64,000 nt of DNA from NCBI GenBank assembly GCA_004294095.1, contig RDZR01000032.1, positions 1-64,000 on the forward strand, read 5' to 3'. This DNA comes from Verrucomicrobiota bacterium. Its GTDB lineage: Bacteria > Verrucomicrobiota > Verrucomicrobiia > Verrucomicrobiales > Akkermansiaceae. Shown one piece after another: positions 9,539-17,279 of this stretch. The notes below the pieces were generated by a model that searched no databases, was not told the DNA's origin, and saw nothing but the letters and a program-made list of their open reading frames with translations. Each line of letters starts with the position of its first letter. The stretch's first letter is position 1. A program made the translations under genes and the position numbers.

Positions 9539-10510
9539 TTGGCAGAATATGATTACGCCGCATTGTTTGCCGATATGATACGTAAATCCCCAGCGACGCT
9601 GCGGCAACTTATCCAAGAGGTCGGCACCGTCGATGCAATTGGTATTGAAGAGCGTGTCTCTAAATACGGCACTCGTAGTATTAAAAAACAAGCGAAGCGC
9701 GCGGGACTCAAGTTGGCCATATCCATGGTGGATCTCACAACCCTCGAAGGAAAAGACACACCTGGCAAAGTCGCTTCACTATGCCAAAAAGCCATACGCC
9801 CCCACGACGATCCGGAATTGCCAACCACCGCGGCAGTCTGCGTTTACCCATCGATGGTCAAATACGCAGCGGCATGCGTGCGTGGCACATCGGTCAAAGT
9901 CGCCTCTGTCGCCACCGCATTCCCATCTGGGCAATTGCCACTCAAGTTGCGCTTGGCCGAGGTGCGCTCGGCGGTGGATGCTGGCGCGGATGAGATCGAT
10001 ATGGTCATCAATCGTGGTGCCTTTCTAACAGGTGAACTCGCCATGGTGCAAGATGAGATCGCCGCCGTTCGCGATTGCTGCGGACCGTGCGCGCTGAAAG
10101 TAATTTTGGAAACCAGCGAGCTGGAAACATACGATCTCATCCGTGCCGCCTCGCGACTGGCGATGCAAGTGCTGCGCGAAGGAGACTTCATCAAAACTTC
10201 CACCGGAAAAACTTCGAGCAACGCGACGTTAGGCAACAATCAAGTGATGTTAGAAGCCATCCGAGACCACTATTTTGAGACCGGCATTTCGATTGGCATG
10301 AAGCCCGCAGGAGGCATCCGCACAGCCAAGCAAGCATTACAATTTCTAGTTGCGGTTAAAGAGACGCTTGGAGATGCGTGGCTCACGCCTGCCCGTTACC
10401 GCTTCGGAGCTTCTGCCTTGCTCAACGATTTACTGCGCCAATGGGTGAAAGAAACGACTGGCGTTTATCAAGCATCCTACACGTTCTCTGAATCATCTTC
10501 TGCTTACTAA
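9539..10510 (+). CDS. deoC: Deoxyribose-phosphate aldolase (DERA), long eukaryote-like form
   Basis: The enzyme cleaves 2-deoxyribose-5-phosphate to glyceraldehyde-3-phosphate and acetaldehyde, in catabolism of deoxynucleosides. The Schiff-base Lys is in DFIKTSTGK and the second active-site Lys in GMKPAGGIR. At 323 residues it is longer than E. coli DeoC, and its C-terminal RFGASALLNDLLRQW resembles animal DERA. The start is TTG at 9539, with a GGA about nine bases upstream; the first in-frame ATG is 9575. The next genes encode an aldehyde dehydrogenase able to oxidise the acetaldehyde, which makes a coherent operon. Confidence 0.9.
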   Translation: MAEYDYAALFADMIRKSPATLRQLIQEVGTVDAIGIEERVSKYGTRSIKKQAKRAGLKLAISMVDLTTLEGKDTPGKVASLCQKAIRPHDDPELPTTAAVCVYPSMVKYAAACVRGTSVKVASVATAFPSGQLPLKLRLAEVRSAVDAGADEIDMVINRGAFLTGELAMVQDEIAAVRDCCGPCALKVILETSELETYDLIRAASRLAMQVLREGDFIKTSTGKTSSNATLGNNQVMLEAIRDHYFETGISIGMKPAGGIRTAKQALQFLVAVKETLGDAWLTPARYRFGASALLNDLLRQWVKETTGVYQASYTFSESSSAY

Positions 10511-10522
10511 ACAAAGCGCGCC

Positions 10523-11995
10523 ATGCCTGCCAAACGCACACCTGTTAGAGAATTACTTTTTGGAAATCTCTGGGAATACGATCCCGCTCCGGAGACCGCG
10601 GATCCTAACATCCAATCGCGCTACCAGTTATTCATCAATGGCTCATTCCGTGCACCACTAACGAAAAAATATTTCGATTCATTAAGTCCACGCAATGCGG
10701 CTAAACTATCAGAAATTCCGATTGCAGGAAAATCCGATGTGGACCTTGCCTATCAGGCAGCCGAGAAGGCATTTTCTTCGTGGGGGAAATTGCCCGGCAA
10801 AGAGCGCGGCAAATACCTCTACCGCATCGCCCGCTTGCTGCAAGATCGGGCGCGTGAATTCGCGGTGGCGGAAACACTCGATGGTGGCAAGCCGATCAAA
10901 GAAGCACGCGATTTTGATGTTCCGATGGCAGCTGCCCATTTTTTCTATCATGCAGGCTGGGCGGATAAGTTAGAATACGTGGCCCCGGGCCGCCAAGTTT
11001 CACCGCTGGGCGTGATTGGCCAAATCATTCCATGGAATTTTCCACTGCTGATGATGGCTTGGAAAATTGCTCCAGCTCTGGCGATGGGCAATACCGTGGT
11101 GATTAAACCAGCCGAGACGACATCCATCACCGCGCTTAAATTCGCACAAATTTTGTTAGATGCGGAGCTGCCCCCGGGTGTAGTCAACATCATCACCGGC
11201 GCGGGCGAAACAGGCTCGCTGATTGTGAATCATCCCACCGCAGCGAAAATTGCATTTACTGGATCCACCGTAGTTGGGAAATCGATCCAACGCGCACTCG
11301 CAGGCAGCGGCAAGCGACTCACTTTAGAATTGGGAGGAAAAGCAGCGAACATCATTTTTGAAGATGCCCCGATTGATCAAGCGGTGGAGGGCATCATCAA
11401 TGGCATTTTTTTCAATCAAGGGCACATCTGCTGCGCGGGATCTCGCCTGCTCGTTCAAGAATCCATCGCCAAGCAAGTTTGCCAAAAGCTCAAGCAACGC
11501 CTTGCCACATTGCGCACTGGCGATCCGTTAGATAAAAATACCGACATCGGCGCGATCAATTCGTCTGAACAACTCAAGCGCATTGAGCATCTCGTTCAGG
11601 CTGGCATCGATGAAGGGGCGACGATCTATCAGCCAGCCTGCCAATTGCCGAAAAATGGCTACTATTTCCCCCCTACCCTGTTTACGGATGTTTCGCAAAG
11701 CCAGCGCATCGCCAAGGAAGAAATTTTTGGCCCGGTGCTATCGATCCTCACCTTTCGCACGCCAGAAGAGGCGATCGAAAAAGCGAACAACACACCTTAT
11801 GGATTGAGTGCCGGAGTGTGGACGGATAAAGGCTCGCGCATTCTAAAAATGAGCACCGAGCTCAAGGCCGGCGTCGTCTGGGCCAACACCTATAACAAAT
11901 TTGACCCCGCATCGCCATTTGGTGGTTACAAAGAATCCGGCTTCGGGCGCGAAGGCGGCATGCAAGGTTTGTTAGATTACGCCACCATCGATTGA
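10523..11995 (+). CDS. Aldehyde dehydrogenase, catalytic half of an ALDH16-like enzyme
   Basis: This 490-residue NAD(P)-dependent aldehyde dehydrogenase keeps the whole catalytic set: Asn in IPWNFP (171), Glu in LTLELGG (269), Cys in GHICCAGSR (303), and the EEIFGPV and PFGGYKESGFGR motifs. It starts 12 bases after deoC and probably oxidises the acetaldehyde made there to acetate. The frame ends with TGA at 11993-11995. The same frame then stays open through seven codons into the next gene, whose product resembles the C-terminal domain of ALDH16. The pair may therefore be one ALDH16 gene split by a single stop. Confidence 0.9.
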   Translation: MPAKRTPVRELLFGNLWEYDPAPETADPNIQSRYQLFINGSFRAPLTKKYFDSLSPRNAAKLSEIPIAGKSDVDLAYQAAEKAFSSWGKLPGKERGKYLYRIARLLQDRAREFAVAETLDGGKPIKEARDFDVPMAAAHFFYHAGWADKLEYVAPGRQVSPLGVIGQIIPWNFPLLMMAWKIAPALAMGNTVVIKPAETTSITALKFAQILLDAELPPGVVNIITGAGETGSLIVNHPTAAKIAFTGSTVVGKSIQRALAGSGKRLTLELGGKAANIIFEDAPIDQAVEGIINGIFFNQGHICCAGSRLLVQESIAKQVCQKLKQRLATLRTGDPLDKNTDIGAINSSEQLKRIEHLVQAGIDEGATIYQPACQLPKNGYYFPPTLFTDVSQSQRIAKEEIFGPVLSILTFRTPEEAIEKANNTPYGLSAGVWTDKGSRILKMSTELKAGVVWANTYNKFDPASPFGGYKESGFGREGGMQGLLDYATID

Positions 11996-12016
11996 TCGCA
12001 ACCATTTTCAAAACGC

Positions 12017-12883
12017 ATGAACCGTCTCCCAATTACCAAGACTCCGAAATGTTACGTCGGCGGAGCATTTATCCGCTCAGAGAGTGGCCGCACCTACACA
12101 CTCCATGGTGCGGATGGCAAATTCCACTCGAACATTCCAGCCTGCACGCGCAAGGATGTGCGCAATGCAGTGGAAGCCGCCGCCAAAGCAGGTGCTGCTT
12201 GGGCCCAACGCAATGCTTACAATCGCGGGCAAATTCTCTACCGCATCGCGGAAATGCTCGAAGCTCGCAAAGACGAGCTGGCGAGTGCGATTGCTCTAAC
12301 AGATACGGATCTGAAGCAAGCCAAGCGCGAAGTGGAAATCACGCTCGACCGCATCATCCACTACGCCGGATGGACGGATAAATTTCAGGCATTGCTAGGC
12401 AGCGTGAATCCGGTTTCCTCCGCCCATTTTAATTTCACAGTAACGGAGCCGATGGGCATCATTGGCATCCTCGCTCCCGAACAACCAAGTCTGTTAGGTT
12501 TGCTATCCATGATTTTACCAGCCATCAGCGCTGGCAATAGCGTCGTCGCACTCGCATCCGAATCGCGGCCCTACCCATCGATTCTGTTAGGCGAGATTTT
12601 AGCCACCAGTGATTTACCCGGCGGAGTGGTCAATCTTCTCACTGGAAGCCGCAAGGATATGTTAGAAACATTTGCCAGCCATGCTCAAATTCGCGCCGTC
12701 ACAGCTGTTGCCAATTTGCATGAGCGCACCGCGATCCAATCGGCGGCAGCAGAGTGTGTGAAGCGTGTGCAATTTTTCTCAGAGGAGAAACCCATCGATT
12801 GGGAATCAGCGAATCAGCAGGGACTTTACGCAATCCGCTCGTGCTTGGAGTTTAAGACCACTTGGCATCCAGTAGGTGTGTGA
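12017..12883 (+). CDS. ALDH16-type C-terminal pseudo-aldehyde-dehydrogenase domain
   Basis: The product has 288 residues and covers only the first part of an ALDH fold: CYVGGAFI, RNAVEAAAKAGAAWA, the EPMGIIGIL and NSVVALAS coenzyme-fold regions, LPGGVVNLLTG, and a short tail ending KTTWHPVGV. No GxxCC catalytic motif is present. This matches the second, inactive domain of ALDH16 proteins, including the ending of human ALDH16A1. In that family the domain is fused to a catalytic one and helps assembly. Here it is in the same frame as the upstream ALDH, separated by one TGA and seven sense codons. No clear ribosome-binding site precedes the ATG. Confidence 0.75.
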   Translation: MNRLPITKTPKCYVGGAFIRSESGRTYTLHGADGKFHSNIPACTRKDVRNAVEAAAKAGAAWAQRNAYNRGQILYRIAEMLEARKDELASAIALTDTDLKQAKREVEITLDRIIHYAGWTDKFQALLGSVNPVSSAHFNFTVTEPMGIIGILAPEQPSLLGLLSMILPAISAGNSVVALASESRPYPSILLGEILATSDLPGGVVNLLTGSRKDMLETFASHAQIRAVTAVANLHERTAIQSAAAECVKRVQFFSEEKPIDWESANQQGLYAIRSCLEFKTTWHPVGV

Positions 12884-12934
12884 AATCACATCGCTAAGCC
12901 GTCCGTTAAGTTTTTAGTAGAGATCGATTGCCAG

Positions 12935-14050
12935 TTAGTTCTCTGGCTTGGAGGGATTTTCCTGAGCTGGTTGTTGATCGACTAATCCGCTAGCAATCAT
13001 TTCCACGAATGAGCCCGGCAGCCCAGTGTAATGAACCTTTCGTTGTTGATCTAACACATATACAAGTGGCGATTGGCCGATGCGGAATTGTTTCGAGAGC
13101 GCGCGCTCGGCATCGGAAAAATTGCGCCAAGTGACTCGTCCGTCAGCTTGCAATGCCCGAAGCCGATCCAGCGGATCTGGATTCACGCCAAGAACGACGA
13201 CTGGTTTGCCTTTCATTTTTTCTGCTAGATCAGCCGTCATTTCGACCAAGCGTGCGGATTCCGCGTCATCCGCGCTCCAGAACACAAGCACGATGACTTT
13301 ACCGAGGTAATCGGAAAGCTTGAGTGCTTGATTTTCGGCATCCATTCCTGTTAGATCGGGAGCGACGCGGCCTTTTGTTAGAAAACGAATGATATAAAGC
13401 TCGTCTTCCGCCAATTGCGAAACCGGCATGCCATCGAGTTTTTCTTCAGAGCTTTGGATCACCGCCTTGCGCAAATATTGAAGCCGCAGCTTCATGAGGT
13501 CAGGTCCATCGCCAAGTTCTTTGAGCTTGATGGCTGCGGCCAATGCAGCCACACCCTGCACTTTTTGATCAGGATGCTTTTCCTGGATTTTTTTAAGTAA
13601 TTCTAACGCACGTGGATCGCGCAAGGCTACCAACGCTGGGAAGCTATCTGATATTTGCTTGCTGGCTAAGTGGTGAGATTCGAATGCTTGAAAAATGGCA
13701 TCTGTCTCTTTGCCAAAAAGTGGCCGCTTGATGCCGGTCTGGTCTTCTGATGTGAGCGGTTGAGTGACTTGTAAAAACCAGCTCGCTGGAGCAATCGTCC
13801 ATGATTGATTAAGATCAGGTAAAATTTGCGCCCAGATGGAACGGGCTGCCTTCGCTGGATCAGGACGAGTCGCCTCGATGGCAGTGCGCTGTTCCTGATC
13901 TTTGGCACCGCGCATGCGCTCGATCCATGCCGTCATCGCCTGCTGATATGCTTCTTTGATGCGCGAAGTTTTTTCAGGAGATGCCTGAGCCTGATCAACA
14001 ATCATGCCGATCCAAAAGAATGCGGTGAGCAAAAGACAAATCAATTTCAT
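12935..14050 (-). CDS. Exported TlpA/redoxin-fold protein lacking cysteines
   Basis: The 371-residue protein has a signal peptide ending near AQA-SPEK. A helical N-terminal region of about 210 residues is followed by a thioredoxin-like domain (about 225-350) with the TlpA pattern APDLTGMDAEN..LKLSDYLGKVIVLVFW, VVVLGVNPD and PLVYVLDQQRKV. Where relatives have WCxxC the sequence reads FWSADDAES, and the mature protein has no cysteine at all. Thiol chemistry is therefore impossible, and a binding or scaffold role is more likely. It is divergent from the OpgC-esterase gene. Confidence 0.75.
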   Translation of the reverse strand: MKLICLLLTAFFWIGMIVDQAQASPEKTSRIKEAYQQAMTAWIERMRGAKDQEQRTAIEATRPDPAKAARSIWAQILPDLNQSWTIAPASWFLQVTQPLTSEDQTGIKRPLFGKETDAIFQAFESHHLASKQISDSFPALVALRDPRALELLKKIQEKHPDQKVQGVAALAAAIKLKELGDGPDLMKLRLQYLRKAVIQSSEEKLDGMPVSQLAEDELYIIRFLTKGRVAPDLTGMDAENQALKLSDYLGKVIVLVFWSADDAESARLVEMTADLAEKMKGKPVVVLGVNPDPLDRLRALQADGRVTWRNFSDAERALSKQFRIGQSPLVYVLDQQRKVHYTGLPGSFVEMIASGLVDQQPAQENPSKPEN

Positions 14051-14250
14051 GACTCAAAGCTAGCCATGCAATCCACTTGAGCAATTCTGAAAAATTTCCT
14101 CCAAAACGGAAGGACTCAGTAAAGTGCACCTAACATCTATTCTGGTGGGCAAACTCACATAATGCGTTGCAAAGCGATTGAACCCATTCACGCTTTTCCG
14201 ATCAAAAATCATGTCGATCGAGTCCGCATACAAAACCCAGCCCATTAGGA

Positions 14251-16086
14251 ATGCAGACACCCCGTCCTTCTAGCGCTCGCGAGCCAGCATATGACACGTT
14301 GAGAGGCGTTCTGCTGGTCGTTATGGGACTGAATCACATCCCGTCATTTCTCTACTGGCTGACACAGCAGCCTTTTGGGCATGTGACCGCCGCGGAAGGA
14401 TTCATCTTTCTTGCCGGCTTGATGGTCGGGAAAATTTACAGCAAAAAATGGCTCAATGCAGGGGCATCAATGACAAGTGGCTTGCTTCTGAAGCGCTGCC
14501 GCACGATCTACTTTGCCCATCTTGCGAGCATCGTTGGAGTCCTGCTGTGGATGTTTTTCTATCAGCAAGTCACTGGCAAATTGCCATTTTCCACCCCATG
14601 GATTTTGTTAGAACAACCATGGCCATTATTACTCAACACCGCATTGCTGATCTATCAGCCTGGATTATTCGACATTTTACCCATGTATTGTGGGTTCCTG
14701 CTGCTCTCTCCGCTGATTTTGAAGCTGTTTATTTCGGGCCATGCACTGCGAGTGTTGGCTGCATCAATGGTAGTCTGGCTGCTCACCAATCTCTTTCTTC
14801 AGCCGCTGCCTTACGCAAATGAATTTTACAATACCGGAGCATTTCATTTCACTGCGTGGCAGTTGTTATTTGTGTTAGGAAAATGGATCGGCTATCGCCA
14901 AGCCATCGGGCTGCCAGCACTTTGGCTACCCAATCGTTTGCAAATCATTCTGTGCTTGGCTTGCGTCATATTCCTCAGCGCGACGAGTCACGGCTGGATC
15001 ACACTCGGCATCTCGAAAGAAACGTGGTTTAGCCTATCTAACAAAACGGTCTTACCTCCACTCAGAGTATTGAATACTTGCCTTGTTTTTATCCTCGTCG
15101 CTTGCGCTGTGCGGCGCTGGCCAACACGATTTTCGATTCCTTTTTTCTCGGTTATGGGCAGAAATTCTTTGGCTGTTTTTTCCGTTCATTCCCTCGCCGT
15201 CAGCATCATGTTAGGGTTTCCCCAATTTTTTGATTGGCCAAAGTATGGGAACGTTCTCGGTCCGATCGTGCTGGTAAGCATCCTTTTTCTAACAGCCATC
15301 ATCGCGGATCGGTTCAAGAAAAAAGTGCCCCAACGCGTCAAATCCAAAGACGTTTCTGAGCCTGATTTTAGCACGCAGGCTCAACAATTTTCATCAAGCC
15401 ATGGCATGAAATTGCCTTACCAATGGATCGAGCCAACTCCATCTAACAATAATGCTCGTTACCCGTTAGTGCTCTTTCTTCATGGCTCCGGTGAGCGCGG
15501 CAATGACAACATTTCCCAAATGCAGCAGGGCATGCCCGACTTACTCGTCACCATGAAAAAATTGGGCCAATCTTCTTTTTTGTTAGCTCCTCAATGCCCA
15601 ACTGAGATTCGTTGGCGGCCGATCGATAAGGCGACCATGCGCCCGATCTCCACTCCAGATGAAAATTTACTGTTAGATGCACTCGAGGAATTGGTAACGT
15701 CAAAGCTCAGCGATCCACGCATTGATCCGTCCCGCTTCTACCTCACGGGCATCTCCATGGGCGGCTATGGGACATGGGAATTGCTGCGCCGCAATCGACT
15801 TCCCATTGCCGCCGCCATGCCGATCTGCGGGGCGGGCATTGCTGAGGACACCACGGCTTTTGCTGAAAAACCGATTTGGATTTTCCACGGAGAAATGGAT
15901 AGCGTGGTGCCAGCTTTATTTTCCCAAGAAATGGCAGCCGCATTGCGACACGCCAAGCTCACACTTTATCCAAATGTAGGCCATGATTCGTGGGCGAAAA
16001 CTTACCAAAATCCGGAAGTGATCCAATGGCTCTTCAATCAGCGGTTGTTAGAAAATGGGTCTCTCACGAAGATGCCTTTGGGATGA
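14251..16086 (+). CDS. OpgC-type membrane acyltransferase fused to an alpha/beta hydrolase
   Basis: This 611-residue fusion has two parts. Residues about 15-365 form a polytopic membrane domain of the OpgC family (LRGVLLVVMGLNH, AAEGFIFLAGL), which in other bacteria adds acyl groups to periplasmic glucans. Residues about 385-611 form a soluble esterase domain with HGSGERG as oxyanion loop, nucleophile Ser502 in GISMGGYGTW, Asp550 in GEMDSVVP and His578 in VGHDSW. The combination suggests adding and removing acyl groups on the same exported substrate, which is inference. The C-terminus overlaps the end of the convergent WYL regulator by 23 bases. Confidence 0.8.
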   Translation: MQTPRPSSAREPAYDTLRGVLLVVMGLNHIPSFLYWLTQQPFGHVTAAEGFIFLAGLMVGKIYSKKWLNAGASMTSGLLLKRCRTIYFAHLASIVGVLLWMFFYQQVTGKLPFSTPWILLEQPWPLLLNTALLIYQPGLFDILPMYCGFLLLSPLILKLFISGHALRVLAASMVVWLLTNLFLQPLPYANEFYNTGAFHFTAWQLLFVLGKWIGYRQAIGLPALWLPNRLQIILCLACVIFLSATSHGWITLGISKETWFSLSNKTVLPPLRVLNTCLVFILVACAVRRWPTRFSIPFFSVMGRNSLAVFSVHSLAVSIMLGFPQFFDWPKYGNVLGPIVLVSILFLTAIIADRFKKKVPQRVKSKDVSEPDFSTQAQQFSSSHGMKLPYQWIEPTPSNNNARYPLVLFLHGSGERGNDNISQMQQGMPDLLVTMKKLGQSSFLLAPQCPTEIRWRPIDKATMRPISTPDENLLLDALEELVTSKLSDPRIDPSRFYLTGISMGGYGTWELLRRNRLPIAAAMPICGAGIAEDTTAFAEKPIWIFHGEMDSVVPALFSQEMAAALRHAKLTLYPNVGHDSWAKTYQNPEVIQWLFNQRLLENGSLTKMPLG

Positions 16087-16900
16087 CAAAATGCGGCACA
16101 ATCGGATCGCCCTCTTCGTGGAGATGCATCTCCGCCAACCAATAGCGCTTAAATGCTTGGCGCACTCTCATTTCTAACACATCAGAATTGAGTCCATAAT
16201 CAAGCTTGAGTGATTCTTTTTTGCCCTCGTCGAGCATCGGATTGATCTGCAATTTCAGGTCTTCCCAAGTATTCCATGCCTCATCTTCAGGTAATTTCTG
16301 GCCCGCCAGCTCAGGCCAACTTGCGGACTGAATGCGCCCTAACACAAAATCTCTCCAAGCCGAGCGTTGCTCACACCAAGCACGCAAATGCCAGCGGTGT
16401 CCATCCCAAGCCATGGCGCTAGGATGCAAAACACGCGGGCCTTTGATGCCGGATGAAAGTGAGAGATACTCCACCGTAATTTTTTTTCCTGCTAGAAGCG
16501 CCATCATCACTCGCCGCGCAACATCCAAATCCACTCGCCGCATCGGCATCTGTAAAACCGCCCATTGTCCGCCCGATGCTTCGCTCGAATCCGAGCGACT
16601 TGCCGCCATGCTCACATTCGCTCCTAACAAAACTGCCACCGCTTCATCTAAATTTGGCGTTGCTAAATGCGGCTTAAAATCCGCCGTCGCCTCGTAACGT
16701 TTACGCTTCGTCTGATAGAGAATCCCCTCTTCATTGATCTCGATGTATTTTTGCAAATCACTCGACGCTTGGGCCATCGAAATACGAAACCACTCTATCA
16801 AGTCACTGCGCCCCACCCAACCTCGCCACCAGAGGCAAAGCTCGACCATCCGCAACCGCTCATGCGCCGCCCAGTTTTCTTGATTCGTCAAATTTCCCAT
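16064..16900 (-). CDS. WYL-domain transcriptional regulator of BrxR/CapW type
   Basis: The 278-residue protein has an N-terminal winged helix (HERLRMVELCLWWRGWVGRSDLIEWF, then AQASSDLQKY) and a WYL domain (ITVEYLSLSSG..GPRVLHPSAMAWDGHRWHLRAWCE, about 145-195), then a C-terminal extension. The N-terminal pattern is that of the BrxR/CapW repressors which control anti-phage islands. No defence genes are seen within the window, so its target is unknown. A strong ribosome-binding site (AAGGAG, seven bases before the ATG at 16900) supports the start. A palindrome at 16924-16936 lies just upstream and may be its operator. Confidence 0.8.
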   Translation of the reverse strand: MGNLTNQENWAAHERLRMVELCLWWRGWVGRSDLIEWFRISMAQASSDLQKYIEINEEGILYQTKRKRYEATADFKPHLATPNLDEAVAVLLGANVSMAASRSDSSEASGGQWAVLQMPMRRVDLDVARRVMMALLAGKKITVEYLSLSSGIKGPRVLHPSAMAWDGHRWHLRAWCEQRSAWRDFVLGRIQSASWPELAGQKLPEDEAWNTWEDLKLQINPMLDEGKKESLKLDYGLNSDVLEMRVRQAFKRYWLAEMHLHEEGDPIVPHFVIPKASS

Positions 16901-16923
16901 CGTTTTCTCCTTCGTTAAGTAGT

Positions 16924-16936
16924 CTTAATCATTAAG
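16924..16936. promoter_or_regulatory. Palindrome upstream of the WYL regulator, candidate operator
   Basis: CTTAATCATTAAG is a perfect inverted repeat (6+1+6) 23 bases upstream of the regulator's start codon, close to where its promoter should lie. WYL repressors of this type bind inverted repeats and often control themselves; that this is the site is inference. Confidence 0.4.
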
Positions 16937-17088
16937 ATAAATTTACTTGTAAGCGAGACATTCACGCTTGTCATGTTTTTTTCTTAAATGTATAAAAAAA
17001 CGATTAATTCGTTATTAAAAGTAATTTTCACTTAAGCATAAAGTTGAGCTGCGAATCAATCAAAGCTCAATGGCCCCCCACCCTAGCG

Positions 17089-17207
17089 CACCGGCATCCG
17101 GCAGCGGACACATGTTTTTGAATCTTTCAAATGTGATGAATTTGAAGTGGCCTAATCAGCCGCAAGGATTGCACTCCAAAGCAGGTGTCCGTTGCCTGAT
17201 GCCGGTG
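17089..17207 (+). other. Long imperfect inverted repeat, candidate structured RNA or leader
   Basis: Two 23-base arms, 17089-17111 and 17185-17207, pair with one mismatch and one G-U. They enclose 73 bases that contain a second perfect 7-bp stem (TTCAAAT at 17126-17132 with ATTTGAA at 17140-17146). The folded unit ends about 70 bases before the UDP-glucose pyrophosphorylase start. The element has no stem-T-run ending and no open frame. It could be a leader RNA, a small RNA or a remnant of a mobile palindrome. The rest of the 16937-17088 spacer is A/T-rich and shows nothing I recognise. Confidence 0.5.
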
Positions 17208-17279
17208 AGTTCCGCGGCGGCCTAAAAAAAGTGGGCTTAAGATGGATTGAACGTGACCACCACCGAGCATGCTTTCACG

